Part shown: piece by piece, positions 1-10,699 of the stretch | How the letters are laid out: every line of letters starts with the position of its first letter | Position numbering within the stretch: the first letter of the stretch is position 1 | NCBI GenBank assembly: GCA_033060915.1 | Contig: CM065388.1 | Location: forward strand, 22,246,001 to 22,310,000 | Source: Euryodendron excelsum | Lineage: Eukaryota; Streptophyta; Magnoliopsida; Ericales; Pentaphylacaceae | Direction of reading: 5' to 3' | Length of the DNA: 64,000 nt | Program-made: the position numbers and the translations under genes | Notes under the pieces: model-generated | What the model was told of the DNA's origin: nothing | Seen by the model: only the letters and a program-made list of their open reading frames with translations | The model's database searches: none

Positions 1-415
1 TGGTCGAAAAAGAAGACCGGCCCACCAAGGGGCAAAACGGTCATTTTGTACCGGGTTGGCCAGAACTAACTCAGAATGATCCGGAAAGGTAAAGGAAGGT
101 TGAGAATACTATAAGAAGTAATCACAGAGGGTTACCGGTTTGATACCCAGAGCCGGTGTGGTTCCCGGGGCATTCAGATGCCTAGGGGCAAAATGATCAT
201 CTTGACCGGAAAGTCTCAGAAAAGGTCCAAAGGGTAGTTTGGTCATTTTTCACCAAAGTGGGCTAACAGACACTGGTGTTGACCTGGGTTTTAAGTGTTT
301 CCACCACTCTGACGGCGGTCATCATGATACAAGGGTTTGTTGGCAATTCCCTATATCGACCTATTTGTGAGTATTTTCACTACTCTAACGGTTGTAATAT
401 TTACGAGTATTTTCG

Positions 416-1307
416 CTACTTGGACCGTCTCGAGGAATAAACTGTCTCGAGAGAGGGGTTGCAAAGGGGTCTTATCATCTTTGAAAAGATGTGCCTGAAT
501 TGGAACCGTCTCGAGGAATAAACTGTCCAGAGAGAGGGATTGGAAAGGGGTCTTACCGTCTTCGAAAAGACGTGCCTGAATTGGAACTGTCTCGAGGAAT
601 AAACTGTCCCGAGAGAGGGTTTGGAAAGGGGTCTTACCATTTTCGAAAAGACGTGCCTGGTTGGAACCGTCTCGAGGAATAAACTATCCCAAGAGAGGGA
701 TTGGAAAGGGGTCTTACAGTCTTCGAAAAGACGTGCCTAGATTGGAACCGTCTTGAGGAATAAACTGTCCCGAGAGAGGGATTGGAAAGGGGTCTTACCG
801 TCTTCGAAAAGACATGCCTGGATTGGAACCGTCTCGAGGAATAAACTGTCTCGAGAGAGGGATTGGAAAGAGGACTTACCGTCTTCGAAAAGACGTGCCT
901 GGTTAGAACCGTCTCGAGGAATAAACTGTCCCGAGAGAGGAATTGGAAAGGGGTCTTACTGTTTTCGAAAAGACATGCCTAGATTGGAACCGTCTCAAGG
1001 AATAAACTGTCCCGAAAGAGAGATTGGAAAGGGGACATACCATCTTCGAAAAGACGTGCCTGGATTGGAACCGTCTCGAGGAATAAACTGTCTCGAGAGA
1101 AGGATTGGAAAGGGGACTTACCGTCTTCGAAAAGACGTGCCTGATTGGAACCGTCTCGAGGAATAAACTATCTCGAGAGAGGGATTGGAAAGGGGACTTA
1201 CCGTCTTTGAAAAGACGTGCCTAATTGGAACCGTCTCGAGGAATAAACTGTCTGGAGAGAGAGATTGGAAAGGAGACTTACCATCTTTGAAAAGACGTGC
1301 CTGATTA
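416..1307 (-). repeat. 80-bp tandem array, about 11 units
   Basis: Eleven head-to-tail units with a period of 79-81 bp, each carrying GTCTCGAGGAATAAACTGTC-like and TTGGAAAGGGG-like blocks. Each unit holds two short palindromes: CGTCTTCGAAAAGACG, and a pair of CTCGAG sites about 11 bp apart. Units differ by single bases, mostly C/T and G/A changes. The open frames seen here are translations of the repeat and are not genes. Confidence 0.92.
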
Positions 1308-1312
1308 GAACC
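1308..1312. repeat. Left target-site duplication of LTR A (GAACC)
   Basis: GAACC lies directly before the TGTAAGCACC end of LTR A. Its partner is GAATT at 6543-6547. Removing LTR A with one copy of the duplication restores a normal 80-bp unit (GAACCGTCTCG), which supports a true insertion. The two differences are C-to-T. Confidence 0.75.
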
Positions 1313-1594
1313 TGTAAGCACCCCATTTTTGACCGCTCGGCAGTCTACACTCCGTCCAGACTTGTTTTCAAGTCATTTTGGGCATATTCCAATCGAAACC
1401 AATTCTCTAGGTCCAAATTCCGTCTTTCCATCGCTTCGCGGGCCTGTCAGGCCCAAATAGAGGCAAAATGATCAAAATGCCCTTAGGGGCATTGTCCTTT
1501 CTTATTCCAATTCCAATCCCTCTCTCGAGATAGTTTATTCCTCGAGACGGTCCGAGTAGCAAAACTACTCACAAAACCGTTAGAGTGGCGGAAA

Positions 1595-1935
1595 CACTCA
1601 CAATCCAGGCACGTCTCTTTGGAGACGGTAAGACCCCTTTCCAAACCCACTCTCGAGACAGTTTATTCCTTGAGACGGTTCCAACCCAGGCACGTCTCTT
1701 TGGAGACGGTAAGACCTCTTTCCAAACCCACTCTCGAGACATTTTATTCCTCAAGACGGTTCCAATCCAGGCACGTCTCTTTGGAGATGGTAAGACCCCT
1801 TTCCAAACCCACTCTCGAGACAATTTATTCCTCGAGACGGTTCCAATCCAGGCGCATCTCTTCGGAGACGGTAAGACCCCTTTCCAATCCCTCTCTCGAG
1901 ATAGTTTATTCCTCGAGACGGTCCGAGTAGCAAAA
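1595..1935 (+). repeat. 80-bp array in LTR A, 4 units
   Basis: Four units of about 81 bp, reverse-complementary to the array at 416-1307. Each has a CGTCTCTTTGGAGACG palindrome and a CTCGAGACAGTTTATTCC-like block. LTR B keeps only about half a unit near 8445-8480, so copy number varies strongly within the family. Confidence 0.9.
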
Positions 1936-2215
1936 CTACTCACAAAACCATTAGAATAGCAGAAATACTCACAAAGCCGTCAAAGTAGCGGAAATACTCA
2001 CAGAACCGTTAGAGTAGCGAAAATACTCACAAAGCCGTCCGAGTAGCAAAACTACTCACAAAGCCGTTAGAGTAGTGGAAATACTCACAAAGCCGTTAGA
2101 GTAGCGGAAATACTCCCAAATCATCAACCCCGTCCGAGTAGCGGAAATACTCACAAATCATCAACCCCGTTCGAGTAGCGGAAATACTCACACCGTTAGA
2201 GTGGCGGAAACACTC
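1920..2215 (+). repeat. Short tandem repeats, 'GAGTAGCGGAAATACTCAC' type
   Basis: About nine imperfect units of 30-43 bp. Each contains the near-palindrome GAGTAGCGGAAATACTC. Counterparts occur at about 300-425 (inverted, LTR C) and 8790-8935 (LTR B). Confidence 0.85.
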
Positions 2216-2334
2216 AAAACCCAGGTCAACACCAGTGTCTGTTAGCTCACTTCGGTAAAAAATGACCAAACTACCCTTAGGACCTTTTCCGAGACTTTCC
2301 GGTTAAGATGACCATTTTGCCCCTAAGCATCCGA

Positions 2335-2700
2335 ATGCCCCGGGAACCACACCGGCTCTGGGTATCAAACCGGTAACCTCCTAAGAATACTTTTTATAGT
2401 GTTCTCAACCTCCCCTTACCTTTCCGAATCATTCCGAGTCAGTTCCGGCCAACCCGATACAAAATGACCGTTTTGCCCCTAGAGGGCCGGTCTCCTTGTT
2501 CGACCACACCGGCTCTGGGTATCGAACCGGTAATGACCCAAGAATACTTTTTATAGTGTTCTCAACCTCCCCTTACCTTTCCGGATCATTCTGAGTCAGT
2601 TCCGGCAAACCCGGTACAAAATGACCGTTTTGCCCCTAGTGGGCCGGTCTCCTTTTCCGACCACGCCGGCTCTGGGAATCAAACCGGCAACCTCTGGGAA
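2335..2700 (+). repeat. Duplicated block of about 165 bp in LTR A
   Basis: Two tandem copies of a segment running from 'cacaccggctctgggtatc' through 'actttttatagtgttctcaacc' to 'ccgttttgcccctag'. LTR B has one full equivalent (about 9175-9345). Confidence 0.8.
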
Positions 2701-3039
2701 CATTTTAAATAATGTTTCCAGATCCCAAGTCTTTTTCCGGGACAATCCGAGTTCACCCCAGCAGTTTTCCGGTCCGATTGATCGTTTTGCCCCTAAAGGC
2801 CCGGTCAACCTTTTCGACCCACCTTATCCTCACTTTCCAAGTCAAATACCTCCAGGACACTATTTTAAGTGTTCCTGCTCCTTTCCGGCCTTCCAGGTCA
2901 TTCCCAGCTCCTTCAAATCATTCCCGGACTTTCCGGAGTCACTCCTAGTGAAGCCAGGCTAAAAATTGCATAGTAGTCACTAGTACAGGCGCCCAAATCT
3001 AATCAAAGATACATTGCTTGCCGACCTTAAACCTTTCCT

Positions 3040-3150
3040 AATTGGCTGGCGCCACTACTAGTGGCGCCAAGCTAAAAAATGGCATGGCGCCACTCCTAGT
3101 GGCGCCAGTGTAAAGTTTGCCCTAGCGTCACTGCAACAGGCGCCAGGTTT
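3040..3150 (+). repeat. GGCGCC palindrome cluster upstream of LTR TATA
   Basis: Repeated GGCGCCAC...GTGGCGCC pairs form short perfect hairpins just upstream of the LTR TATA box. LTR B has the same arrangement at about 9715-9805. Position in U3 suggests a transcription-factor site array; that is inference. Confidence 0.6.
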
Positions 3151-3160
3151 GTCCAACTTC

Positions 3161-3170
3161 TATAAATATA
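3161..3170 (+). promoter_or_regulatory. LTR A TATA box
   Basis: TATAAATATA followed about 25-30 bp downstream by the conserved CAACGTGGAAAGGGTCTG. The same arrangement (TATAAATA at 9822) is kept in LTR B. It marks a likely start of R, giving U3 of about 1.9 kb and R-U5 of about 3.3 kb. Confidence 0.6.
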
Positions 3171-4069
3171 AAGCCTCATTCAACGTGGAAAGGGTCTGCA
3201 AACTTAACCTAAGAATCCTATATTTCGATATACAGAGCTCGAGCACCTCCAAAAACCCTAGTTTCCTTAGGTCCTCCAAACCCTAGCCACTCTACACTAA
3301 ACCCTAGCCACCATACATAAACCCTAGCCTCCTATACACTCACACACACTCCCATACACTCAAACACTAGCCTTCAACCATCTTTTGAAGACTGGACGAG
3401 CTGCAACCCGAAGCTTGAAGACAACTCTTGAAGACGAAAGACGAAGATCAAGACTGAAGACCGAAGACAACACGGCGCGCAAAATAAATAAGATACAAGG
3501 TAGGCTACCTATTTAAATTTCCGCACTTCCCCCCTCTCTCTTCTCTCTCCAACCCACTTGGGTTTTCTCTATTTTAATCCCCCATCTCTTTCCCCCCTTT
3601 CTTTGCATGCTTGAAACAAGGAGATTCCCGATCCATGTGTAAGATTGGACTATTGGAGAGTCACCGTGTCAGGGGCTTTCTTCTAGTCTAACCAAAGACC
3701 ACATGGGTCCGGCCCCCTTGATTATGTGGTGAAGCCTTAGCCTTGTATGTTCACGACCCCAAATTGCATTGTGCATATCATAGTCTTGCATCTTCCAAAA
3801 ACCGTTTTCAAAGTTGTTTTTAAAATCGTTTTCAAACTCGTTTTCAAGATTGCATCAAAATCTCTTTTTCAAAAACTTATTTTCAAAACCACAATCCTAA
3901 GGTGATTCTAGCCTTTCTATGGCTAGGGTTGCTTTAGGAAAGTGTTACATTAAAAGTGACCTTTTTGGTCTATATTTTCAAACCTTATTGTTTTTCAAAA
4001 CCGCTTTCCTAAAATGGTTCTAGCCTTCCTATGGTTAGAATTGTTTTAGGAAAGTGAGATGTTTTTACT

Positions 4070-5720
4070 CCTTCTAAAAACTCTCTCTTCAAAAATCTCT
4101 TCCTAAAAATCTCTTTTTCAACATACTTTCCTAAAACTCTCCTCTCCAAAGTTGTTTTCAAAAAATCCCTTCCAAAATCTGTTTTTCAAAACTCCCTTTT
4201 TCAACTCCTCTTCCAAAATCCACTTTCTAAAAACGTTCTCCAAAAATCTTTCCAAGAACTCTCTTTCCAAAATCTTCCTTCTAGAAATTCCTCTCAAGGA
4301 TTTCCTTCCAAAACCTTCGTTTCCAAAAGCACACTTTCCAAAAACTCCTCCCTAGGATTCCCTTCTAGAAAACGCACTTTCCAAAAAAAAAACTCTTTCC
4401 TTAGAGCCCAAGTCGAGCCCTAGAACCTACAATTAGGAAATCCTAATTTTCTTTCCAAAAACATGATTTTCAAACTTTGCCCCAAACCTAGGTTTCCAAA
4501 ACCTCTTGTTTTTACATCCAAACTATCCACGTTTCCAAAACCTATTTTCTACGTCGAAACTACAATTGTTCAAAACTAGGGTTTCTGGAATCTCCTTTTC
4601 CAAATCCTTGCCAAATCCTATCTTCCCTTTAGGAAACCAAATCAAATCTCCTCGTTTAGGAAATTAGATCCCATCCTCCGTTTTTGGAAACAAAATCCAA
4701 CCATTTTCTTTTAGGAACCAAATCCAATCCCTTCCTAATCCAAACCTTTCTTAATTCAATTCCTTCCTAAACCATAAGTTTCCTAAACTTAAACTTTAAA
4801 TCTCTCCTTAAATTTCAAAATCCAAATCTTTCCTAATTCACATCCTTCCTAATCTTCTCATTTCCTAAATCTTAAACTTCTAAAACTTGAGCATAAAAAT
4901 CTTTCCTAAAATTCTAAAATTCATCCCTTTCCTAATTCTACCTTCCTTTCAAATCTTAACCTTTCAAGCCTAAGTTTTCAAACTCTTTCCTAAATTCAAA
5001 CCTTTTTCTAATCTCAAGATTTTCTAAAACTCTAAAACTTTCTAAATCTTAAACTTTCTAAATTTCAAATCTTTCCAAATTCAAAACTTTCTAAATTTGA
5101 AACTCTCTTAAGTTAAATCTTTCTAAACCTAAACTCTCCAAATTCTAAACTTTCCAAAACTTCAAAATCTTTCTAAATCTAAGGCTTTTCTAAACTCAAA
5201 ACTTTCTTAATTCAAACATTTCCTAAACTGAACCTTTCTTAAAACGAAACTTTCTTATTTTCAAAACTTCCCTTTTTCAAACATTTCTAAATTCAAAACT
5301 TTTCGATTTTCAAAACTTTCCTAATTTGACAACCTTTCCTTTTTTGAAAACTTTCTAAACTCGAAACTTTCCAATTTCTAAACTTTCTTAAATTCAAAAC
5401 TTTCCTAAACCTAAAATTTTCCTAAATTCAAAACTTTCCTAATTCAAAAACTTTCCAAAAATGTCACTTTCCTAAATCAAACCTTTCCTAATTCGAACCT
5501 TTCCTAAATCCAATCTTTCTTAATCTCAAGTCTTCCCTAGGTCTCCTACCTTTCCTAAGTCTAGGTTTCCTAAACTTCCATCTTTCCTAAAACCAAATCT
5601 TTCCAAAATCTATCTTTCCAAAGCAAGTCCAATCTTTTCAATTTCAATCTCCAATCTCCTCTTCTAATCTCAAACAAAATTCAATTTCCAATTTAATCTC
5701 CTTCTTCAAATCAACTCTTC
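4070..5720 (+). repeat. G-depleted 'TTTCCTAAA' tract in LTR A
   Basis: About 1.6 kb in which the plus strand is nearly all T, A and C, built from degenerate 'ctttcctaaatc / caaaac' motifs of about 10-16 bp. LTR B has an equivalent tract at 10,700-12,130. It is not coding. It would give a transcript leader with few G residues. Confidence 0.85.
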
Positions 5721-6542
5721 TATTTTCAATCGGACTCCGGTCCAAACTACGACTGACCTGATTCCCCCAAAGGGATACGTAGGCAACCTTCATAGGTGCG
5801 GTCACAATATTTTTCAAACCTTCAATTCCACCCTCATGGGTACGGTTTTCAAAATCTTTTCAAATCTAAAATTTCTATTTCCAAATTTTCAAACTTTCCA
5901 ATTTCAATTCCATCTCTTTAAATCTATTTTCAAATCAAATCAATTTCAAATTAAACTCTTTTCAAATCTATTTTTCAATTCTCTTTCCTTACACTTGCAT
6001 ACCATGCATCATGTTAGTTCCTTTTTTAAGCATTGTTTTCCTAAAGTGAATAGGGTTGAACTATAGTTAATTAAAGACTCTCATAGGTGAATCTAGGGTA
6101 GATTGATATGTAGGTACCGAAAGGGCGGGGTAGGGTGATAGCTTAGTGCGTCTTCCCTACACGTAACCAACCTCCGAACTTAGGATCACTGATTTCAAAG
6201 ACCAAAAGGAGTTATTTTTCTAAAAAGGGCTAAATATTTTCCAAAGGTTGCCAAACAACCTGTTTTCCTAAAAACCCTCTCTTGAGGAGATATTTTCAAA
6301 ATCGTTTTTCAAAAACCCTAAGTGTAGTCTTCGGATTACTCTTAGTTTTTAGGTGACCTAACTCACCTTAATCAAGTTAGGTGGCGACTCCAAATCTTTT
6401 TCAAAAGCCCTTTATTCAAATCTATTTTCAATTCAAACCTAGTCGCACTCATTCTTCTAGGAGGGTGAGTTCTAACGAGAGAGTACAGCATTTTTCCCAC
6501 TTGGGTGAGTATTCCTCTAGTGTGAAAAATCTGGGCGCGACA

Positions 6543-6547
6543 GAATT
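6543..6547. repeat. Right target-site duplication of LTR A (GAATT)
   Basis: GAATT follows the GCGCGACA end of LTR A and is directly followed by GTCTCGAGG, as in an uninterrupted 80-bp unit. It pairs with GAACC at 1308-1312. Confidence 0.7.
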
Positions 6548-6944
6548 GTCTCGAGGAATAAACTGTCTCGAGAGAGGGATTGAAAAGGGGATTTACCGTC
6601 TTCGAAAAGACGTGCCTGAATTAGAACCGTCTCGAGGAATAAACTATCTTGAGAGAGGGATTGGAAAGGGGACTTACCATCTTCGAAAAGATGTGCCTGA
6701 ATTGGAACCGTCTCGAGGAATAAACTGTCTCGAGAGAGGGATTGAAGTCGGAAAGGAAAGGAAAATGCCCCTAAGGGTATTTTGGTTATTTTGCCTCTAT
6801 TTGGGCCTGGTGGGCTCACGAAGCGATGGACAGACAGGATTTGGATTTAGAAAGTTGGTTTCGATTGGAATATGCCCACAATGACTTGAACACAAGTCTG
6901 GACGAAGTGTAGACTGCCGAGCGATCAAAAATGGGGTGCGTACA
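6543..6944 (-). mobile_element. LTR C, proximal part (LTR start)
   Basis: On the minus strand this begins TGTACGCACCCCATTTTTG at 6944. It matches the first 200 bp of LTR A and LTR B, then enters the 80-bp array (about 2.5 units) before LTR A interrupts it. Its start abruptly cuts the minus-strand gag reading frame, so LTR C is itself an insertion into the gag-bearing element. Confidence 0.8.
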
Positions 6945-8252
6945 AGGTTAGGGTTGGAAAGACATGGATTGTTGAGCTTGAACAGGTTAGGATTGGAAAG
7001 GTTGAGGGTTTTGAGGCCCTCCTTGGAATGCTTGAGGATTCGAAGGACCCTCGTTTCACCACCCAAAATTTGGGTGATTTCACCATCCAAGGTTATATGT
7101 GTTCGAGAAATGGCTCCCCTAACTCCTTGGTCACTATATGTACATCGATATTGGCCAACTGTATTGGCATGGCCATGCAAGGCCCCCTTAAAACCTAGTA
7201 TAATTGGACATGTAGCTATTTCATATTCCATTGTACCACATATTAAACAACTCTCTTTTATGGGAGACTCACTATTCACAACATTGCCTTTACTTATCTC
7301 TATGGCTTCTAAATTTTTGGTAAGTACAGCTATTCTACCATTCAGATCATGCACCTGATTAAGCTAAAATATTGCCCTAGGCTTAGACTCATGATTTTGA
7401 GTCGTAGTTGTGGCCCAATCTCTAGCCAAATTCGCTAATAATCAGAGAAGTCATACGCTTCAAATAGGTCTTTGTCATTCAAAGTCCATGTGCACATAAA
7501 CTCAATAAATTGCTTCAGTTGTGGAGTTAATGATGAATAGAAAGTATTTATGATATGCCACTTGGTGAAACCATGATATGGACAAGCACTCAACAAATCT
7601 TTGAATCTCTCCTAACATTGGAAGAACAATTCACTAGACGCAGGGGTAAATTGAGATATTTAGTGACGAATCATCTCAATTTTAGGCTCTGAGAAGAATT
7701 TTTTCAAGAATTCTGTCTGAAGATCTTGCCAAGAATGAATAGACCTAGACCTCAATGCATTGAACCATGTCTTGGCCTTGTCTTTAAGAGAAAACGAAAA
7801 AAATTTTAAAAGTACAACTTCCTTTAGGTAAGAATTATCGAAGAACATAGAGCATACATCCTTGAAATCTTTTATGTGCTGATATGGTTTTTCAAAATTC
7901 AAATCATGGAATGGATTTATCAACTGGATCATTCATGACTTTAAAGTCATTACGGTCTGATGCACAGGAAGAGCGATACAAGAGGTAAGCGCTTGTCTAG
8001 CGAGATTCAGATAATCCCTAAGAGATCTATGGGGAGGATTGCCATGTACACTCCCACCTCTAGGTATATTATTTGGATTTGGCGGGTTGGGATTCACAGG
8101 TGGTTGATGAGCAAATTATTCCACCATTAGGATAGAACTAGGACCTTGGTGAACTAACTAAATGTTCAGAACAGGAGTCCTAAATGGGGAAAAAGTACAA
8201 AAGTTGAGAGAAATATCACTAGAAGAGTCAACGCTCACCAATCGTCTATGCA
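6945..8252 (-). pseudogene. gag: Ty3/gypsy gag pseudogene, main part
   Basis: Minus-strand relic of a plant Ty3/gypsy capsid gene. A run at about 7930-7660 contains FHDLNFEKPYQHIKDFKDVC, FSFSLKDKAKTWFNAL and FLKKFFSEPK, the signature of the retrotransposon gag family. Upstream in the same frame are a proline/asparagine-rich stretch and RSLRDYLNLARQ. Downstream are YSSLTPQLKQFIEFMC and, at about 7260-7220, CLICGTMEYEIATCPI, a cysteine-rich zinc-finger-like segment. Several in-frame stops (before LVHQG, before FAHQP, before MIQLINPF, after MIRH) make it non-functional. Its first codons lie beyond LTR B at 12984-13032, and LTR C cuts off its end. No protease or polymerase follows in the window. 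Confidence 0.85.
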
Positions 8253-8257
8253 CATCC
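8253..8257. repeat. Left target-site duplication of LTR B (CATCC)
   Basis: CATCC directly precedes TGTAAGCACC. It is identical to 12984-12988. Confidence 0.9.
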
Positions 8258-9821
8258 TGTAAGCACCCTATTTTTGCCCGTTCGGCAGTCTCCAGTCCAT
8301 CCAGACTTGTATTCAAGTCAATATGGATGTATTCTAATCTAAATTAACTTTCCAAGTCTAATCCCATTAATCAATCGCTTCGTAGGCCCAAATAGAGGCA
8401 AAATGACCAAAATTCCCTTGGAGGCATTGTTCAGCCCAATTCCAATAGGCACGTCTTTCTGAAGACGGTAAGTCCCCTTTCCAATTCCATTTCCAATTCC
8501 AATTCCAATTAAATCTGGCACAACTTTCAAGAAAGTTGGTTCCTCAAGGTGGTAAGTCCATCTAGTTCGGCATGTTTCTGAGTGAACTCTTCGGAACGGT
8601 AAGTCCCTTTAAACCCCTCGACCGGGACGAGACCCCAAGTCCCCGAGCTGGTAAAACGGTCCACCTTTAGCGCCTGCTAGCCCGCCAATGCAGAAGTGTC
8701 CATTTCGACATGCCTTCTAAGAAAGTTGATTCCTCAGGCGCTAAGTCCATCTAGCAGCTTTTCGAGATCAGGCAATCTCGGGAATGATCGCGAACCGTCA
8801 GAGTAGTAGAAGTACTCGTAAACATTGCAACTGTCAAAGTAGTGGAAGTACTCATAAACAGGTCGATACAAGGAATGACCAACAAACCCTTGTATCACGG
8901 GACCGGGTCAGAGTGGCGGAAACACTTAAAACCCAAGTCAACACCGGTGCCTGCTAGCCCACTTCAGTGAAAAATGACTAAACTGTCCCTTGGGCCATTT
9001 CCAGCACGTTTCTTGAGAAAGTACCTAAATCCTCAAAACGGTAAGTCCACCTTTCCAAGATTATCTTAAAGGCAGTCCGGCATGATTAGGTGCCTTCTAG
9101 TCAGTTTCGGGCCAATTCTGAGACTTTTTGGTCAAGATGACCATTTTGCCCCTAAGCATCCGAACGGCCTGGGAACCACACCGGCTCTAGGTATCAAATC
9201 GGTAACCTCCCGGGAATGCTTTTTATAGTATTCTCGACCTTCCATTATCTTTCCGGATCATTCCGAGTCAATTCCGGCAAACCCGGTGCAAAATGACTAT
9301 ATTGCCCCTAGCGGGCCGATTTCCTTTTCTAACCACACAGGCTTTGGATATCAAACTGATAACCTTTGGGAACATTCTAAATAATGTTTCCAAACCTCAA
9401 GTTTTCTTCCAGGATATTCTGAGTCCGTCCCGGCAGCTTTCCTGCCCGGTTGACTGTTTTGGCCCTAATGGCCCGGTCAACCCTTCCAACACATCTTGTC
9501 ATTATTTTTCAAGTCTACTACCTCCGAGACCCTATTCTAAAAGTTTATGTCCCTTTCCGGCCTTCCGGGTCATTCCCGACCCCTTTAAATCATTCCCGGA
9601 CCTTCCGAAGTCACTCCTAGTAAAGCCAGGCTAAAAATTACAAGGTAGTCACTAGTACAGGCGCCCAAATCTTCTGAAGATATGTTGCTTGCCGACCTTA
9701 AAACTTTCCTAAGTGGCTGGTGCCACTACAAGCCAAATTTTGGCCTAGCGCCACTAGGAGTGGCGCCAAAAGGAATTTTGGCATGGCTCCACTGCAACAT
9801 GCGCCAAGTCATTCTGCTCTC

Positions 9822-9829
9822 TATAAATA
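9822..9829 (+). promoter_or_regulatory. LTR B TATA box
   Basis: TATAAATA followed by CCAACGTGAAAGGGTCTGTAAAC, matching the LTR A promoter layout. Confidence 0.55.
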
Positions 9830-10699
9830 CCGAGACTCGTCCAACGTGAAAGGGTCTGTAAACTCAGTCTAAAAACCCTACTCTTCGATATACAAAGCTT
9901 GCAACCTCCCTAAACCCTAGTTTTCTTCACGTTTTCCCAACCCTAGCCTCCATACACAAACTCTAGTTCCTATACACTCCCATACACTCACATATACTCT
10001 TATACACTCATACACTAGCCTTTAAAGCCTCCATTGAAGACTTGAAGTACTGCAACCCGAAGCTCTTGAAGATCAAGACAAGCCCTTGAAGACTGACGCA
10101 AAGCGAAGCGAGGACCGAAGCAAACAAGCAAATAAAACCAAGCAAAACAACGCGAATAAAACAAGACACAAGGTAGGCTCTCTCTTTACGTTTACACACT
10201 CCCCCCTCTCTCTTCTTTCTCCCAACCCACTTAGGTTTTCTTCTATTTTAATCCCCCATCTTCGTCCCCCCCTTTCTTGCATGCTTGAAACAACGGACTT
10301 CTTAATCCATGTGTAGGATTAGGCTATTGGTGGTCACCGTGTCGGGGGCTTTCTTTTACTCTAACCGGAGACTACGTGGGTTCGGCCCCCTTGATTATGT
10401 GGTGAAGCCTTAACCTTGTATGTTCACGACCCCAACTTGCATTGTGCATATCATGATTTTGCATCTCTCCAAAATTCGATTTTAAACTTGTTTTCAAAAT
10501 TTGCATCAAAATCTTCTTTTTCAAAACTTGTTTTCAAAATCACAATCCTAAGGTAATTTTAGTCTTTCCATGGTTAGGATTACTTTAGGAAAGTGTTACA
10601 TTTAAAGTGACCAATGTGGTCCATATTTTCAAATCTTTATTGTTTTCAAAACTACTATCTTAAAGTGGTTCTAGCCTTCTTATGGTTAGAATCGTTTTA

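Larger units (their letters stand above)
1..1312 (-). mobile_element. LTR C, distal part (inverted giant LTR, interrupted)
   Basis: Reverse-strand copy of the same sequence found in forward orientation in LTR A. Read on the minus strand it gives the 80-bp array, then the short 'agtagcggaaatactca' repeats, then the block with 'gggaaccacaccggctctggg'. It is the continuation of the LTR that starts at 6944; LTR A (1313-6542) is inserted between the two parts. The far end lies beyond the left edge of the window. Confidence 0.8.
1313..6542 (+). mobile_element. LTR A, giant solo LTR (5.2 kb)
   Basis: Starts TGTAAGCACCCC and ends GGGCGCGACA, so it has TG...CA termini. It is flanked by a degenerate 5-bp target duplication. 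Order inside: 80-bp array, 30-40-bp repeats, a duplicated block of about 165 bp, GGCGCC palindromes, a TATA box at 3161, a G-poor tract, and a conserved 3' end. No internal domain, primer site or gag is attached, so it is a solo LTR left by LTR-LTR recombination. Length and a transcript leader longer than the promoter half resemble Tat/Ogre-type Ty3/gypsy LTRs; that family assignment is an inference. It aligns along its length with LTR B. Confidence 0.85.

Noticed and set aside
416..1310. Long open frames with repeated peptides (RNKLSRERDWKG...) on both strands
   Set aside because: They are translations of the 80-bp LTR array; frames open on both strands with the same period and no homologue or start context.
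416..1935. CRISPR-like regular array
   Set aside because: Units are contiguous with no unique spacers, and the DNA is plant nuclear.
2596..2962. 113-codon and opposing 70-codon open frames
   Set aside because: Lie in LTR U3. LTR B has a partly similar frame at 9293-9634 only because the LTRs are homologous; no protein family and the frame is not kept by synonymous changes as far as I can judge.
6381..6884. 167-codon plus-strand frame
   Set aside because: Crosses the LTR A/LTR C junction and the 80-bp array; chimeric by insertion.
6936..7358. 140-codon plus-strand frame
   Set aside because: Antisense shadow of the minus-strand gag relic.
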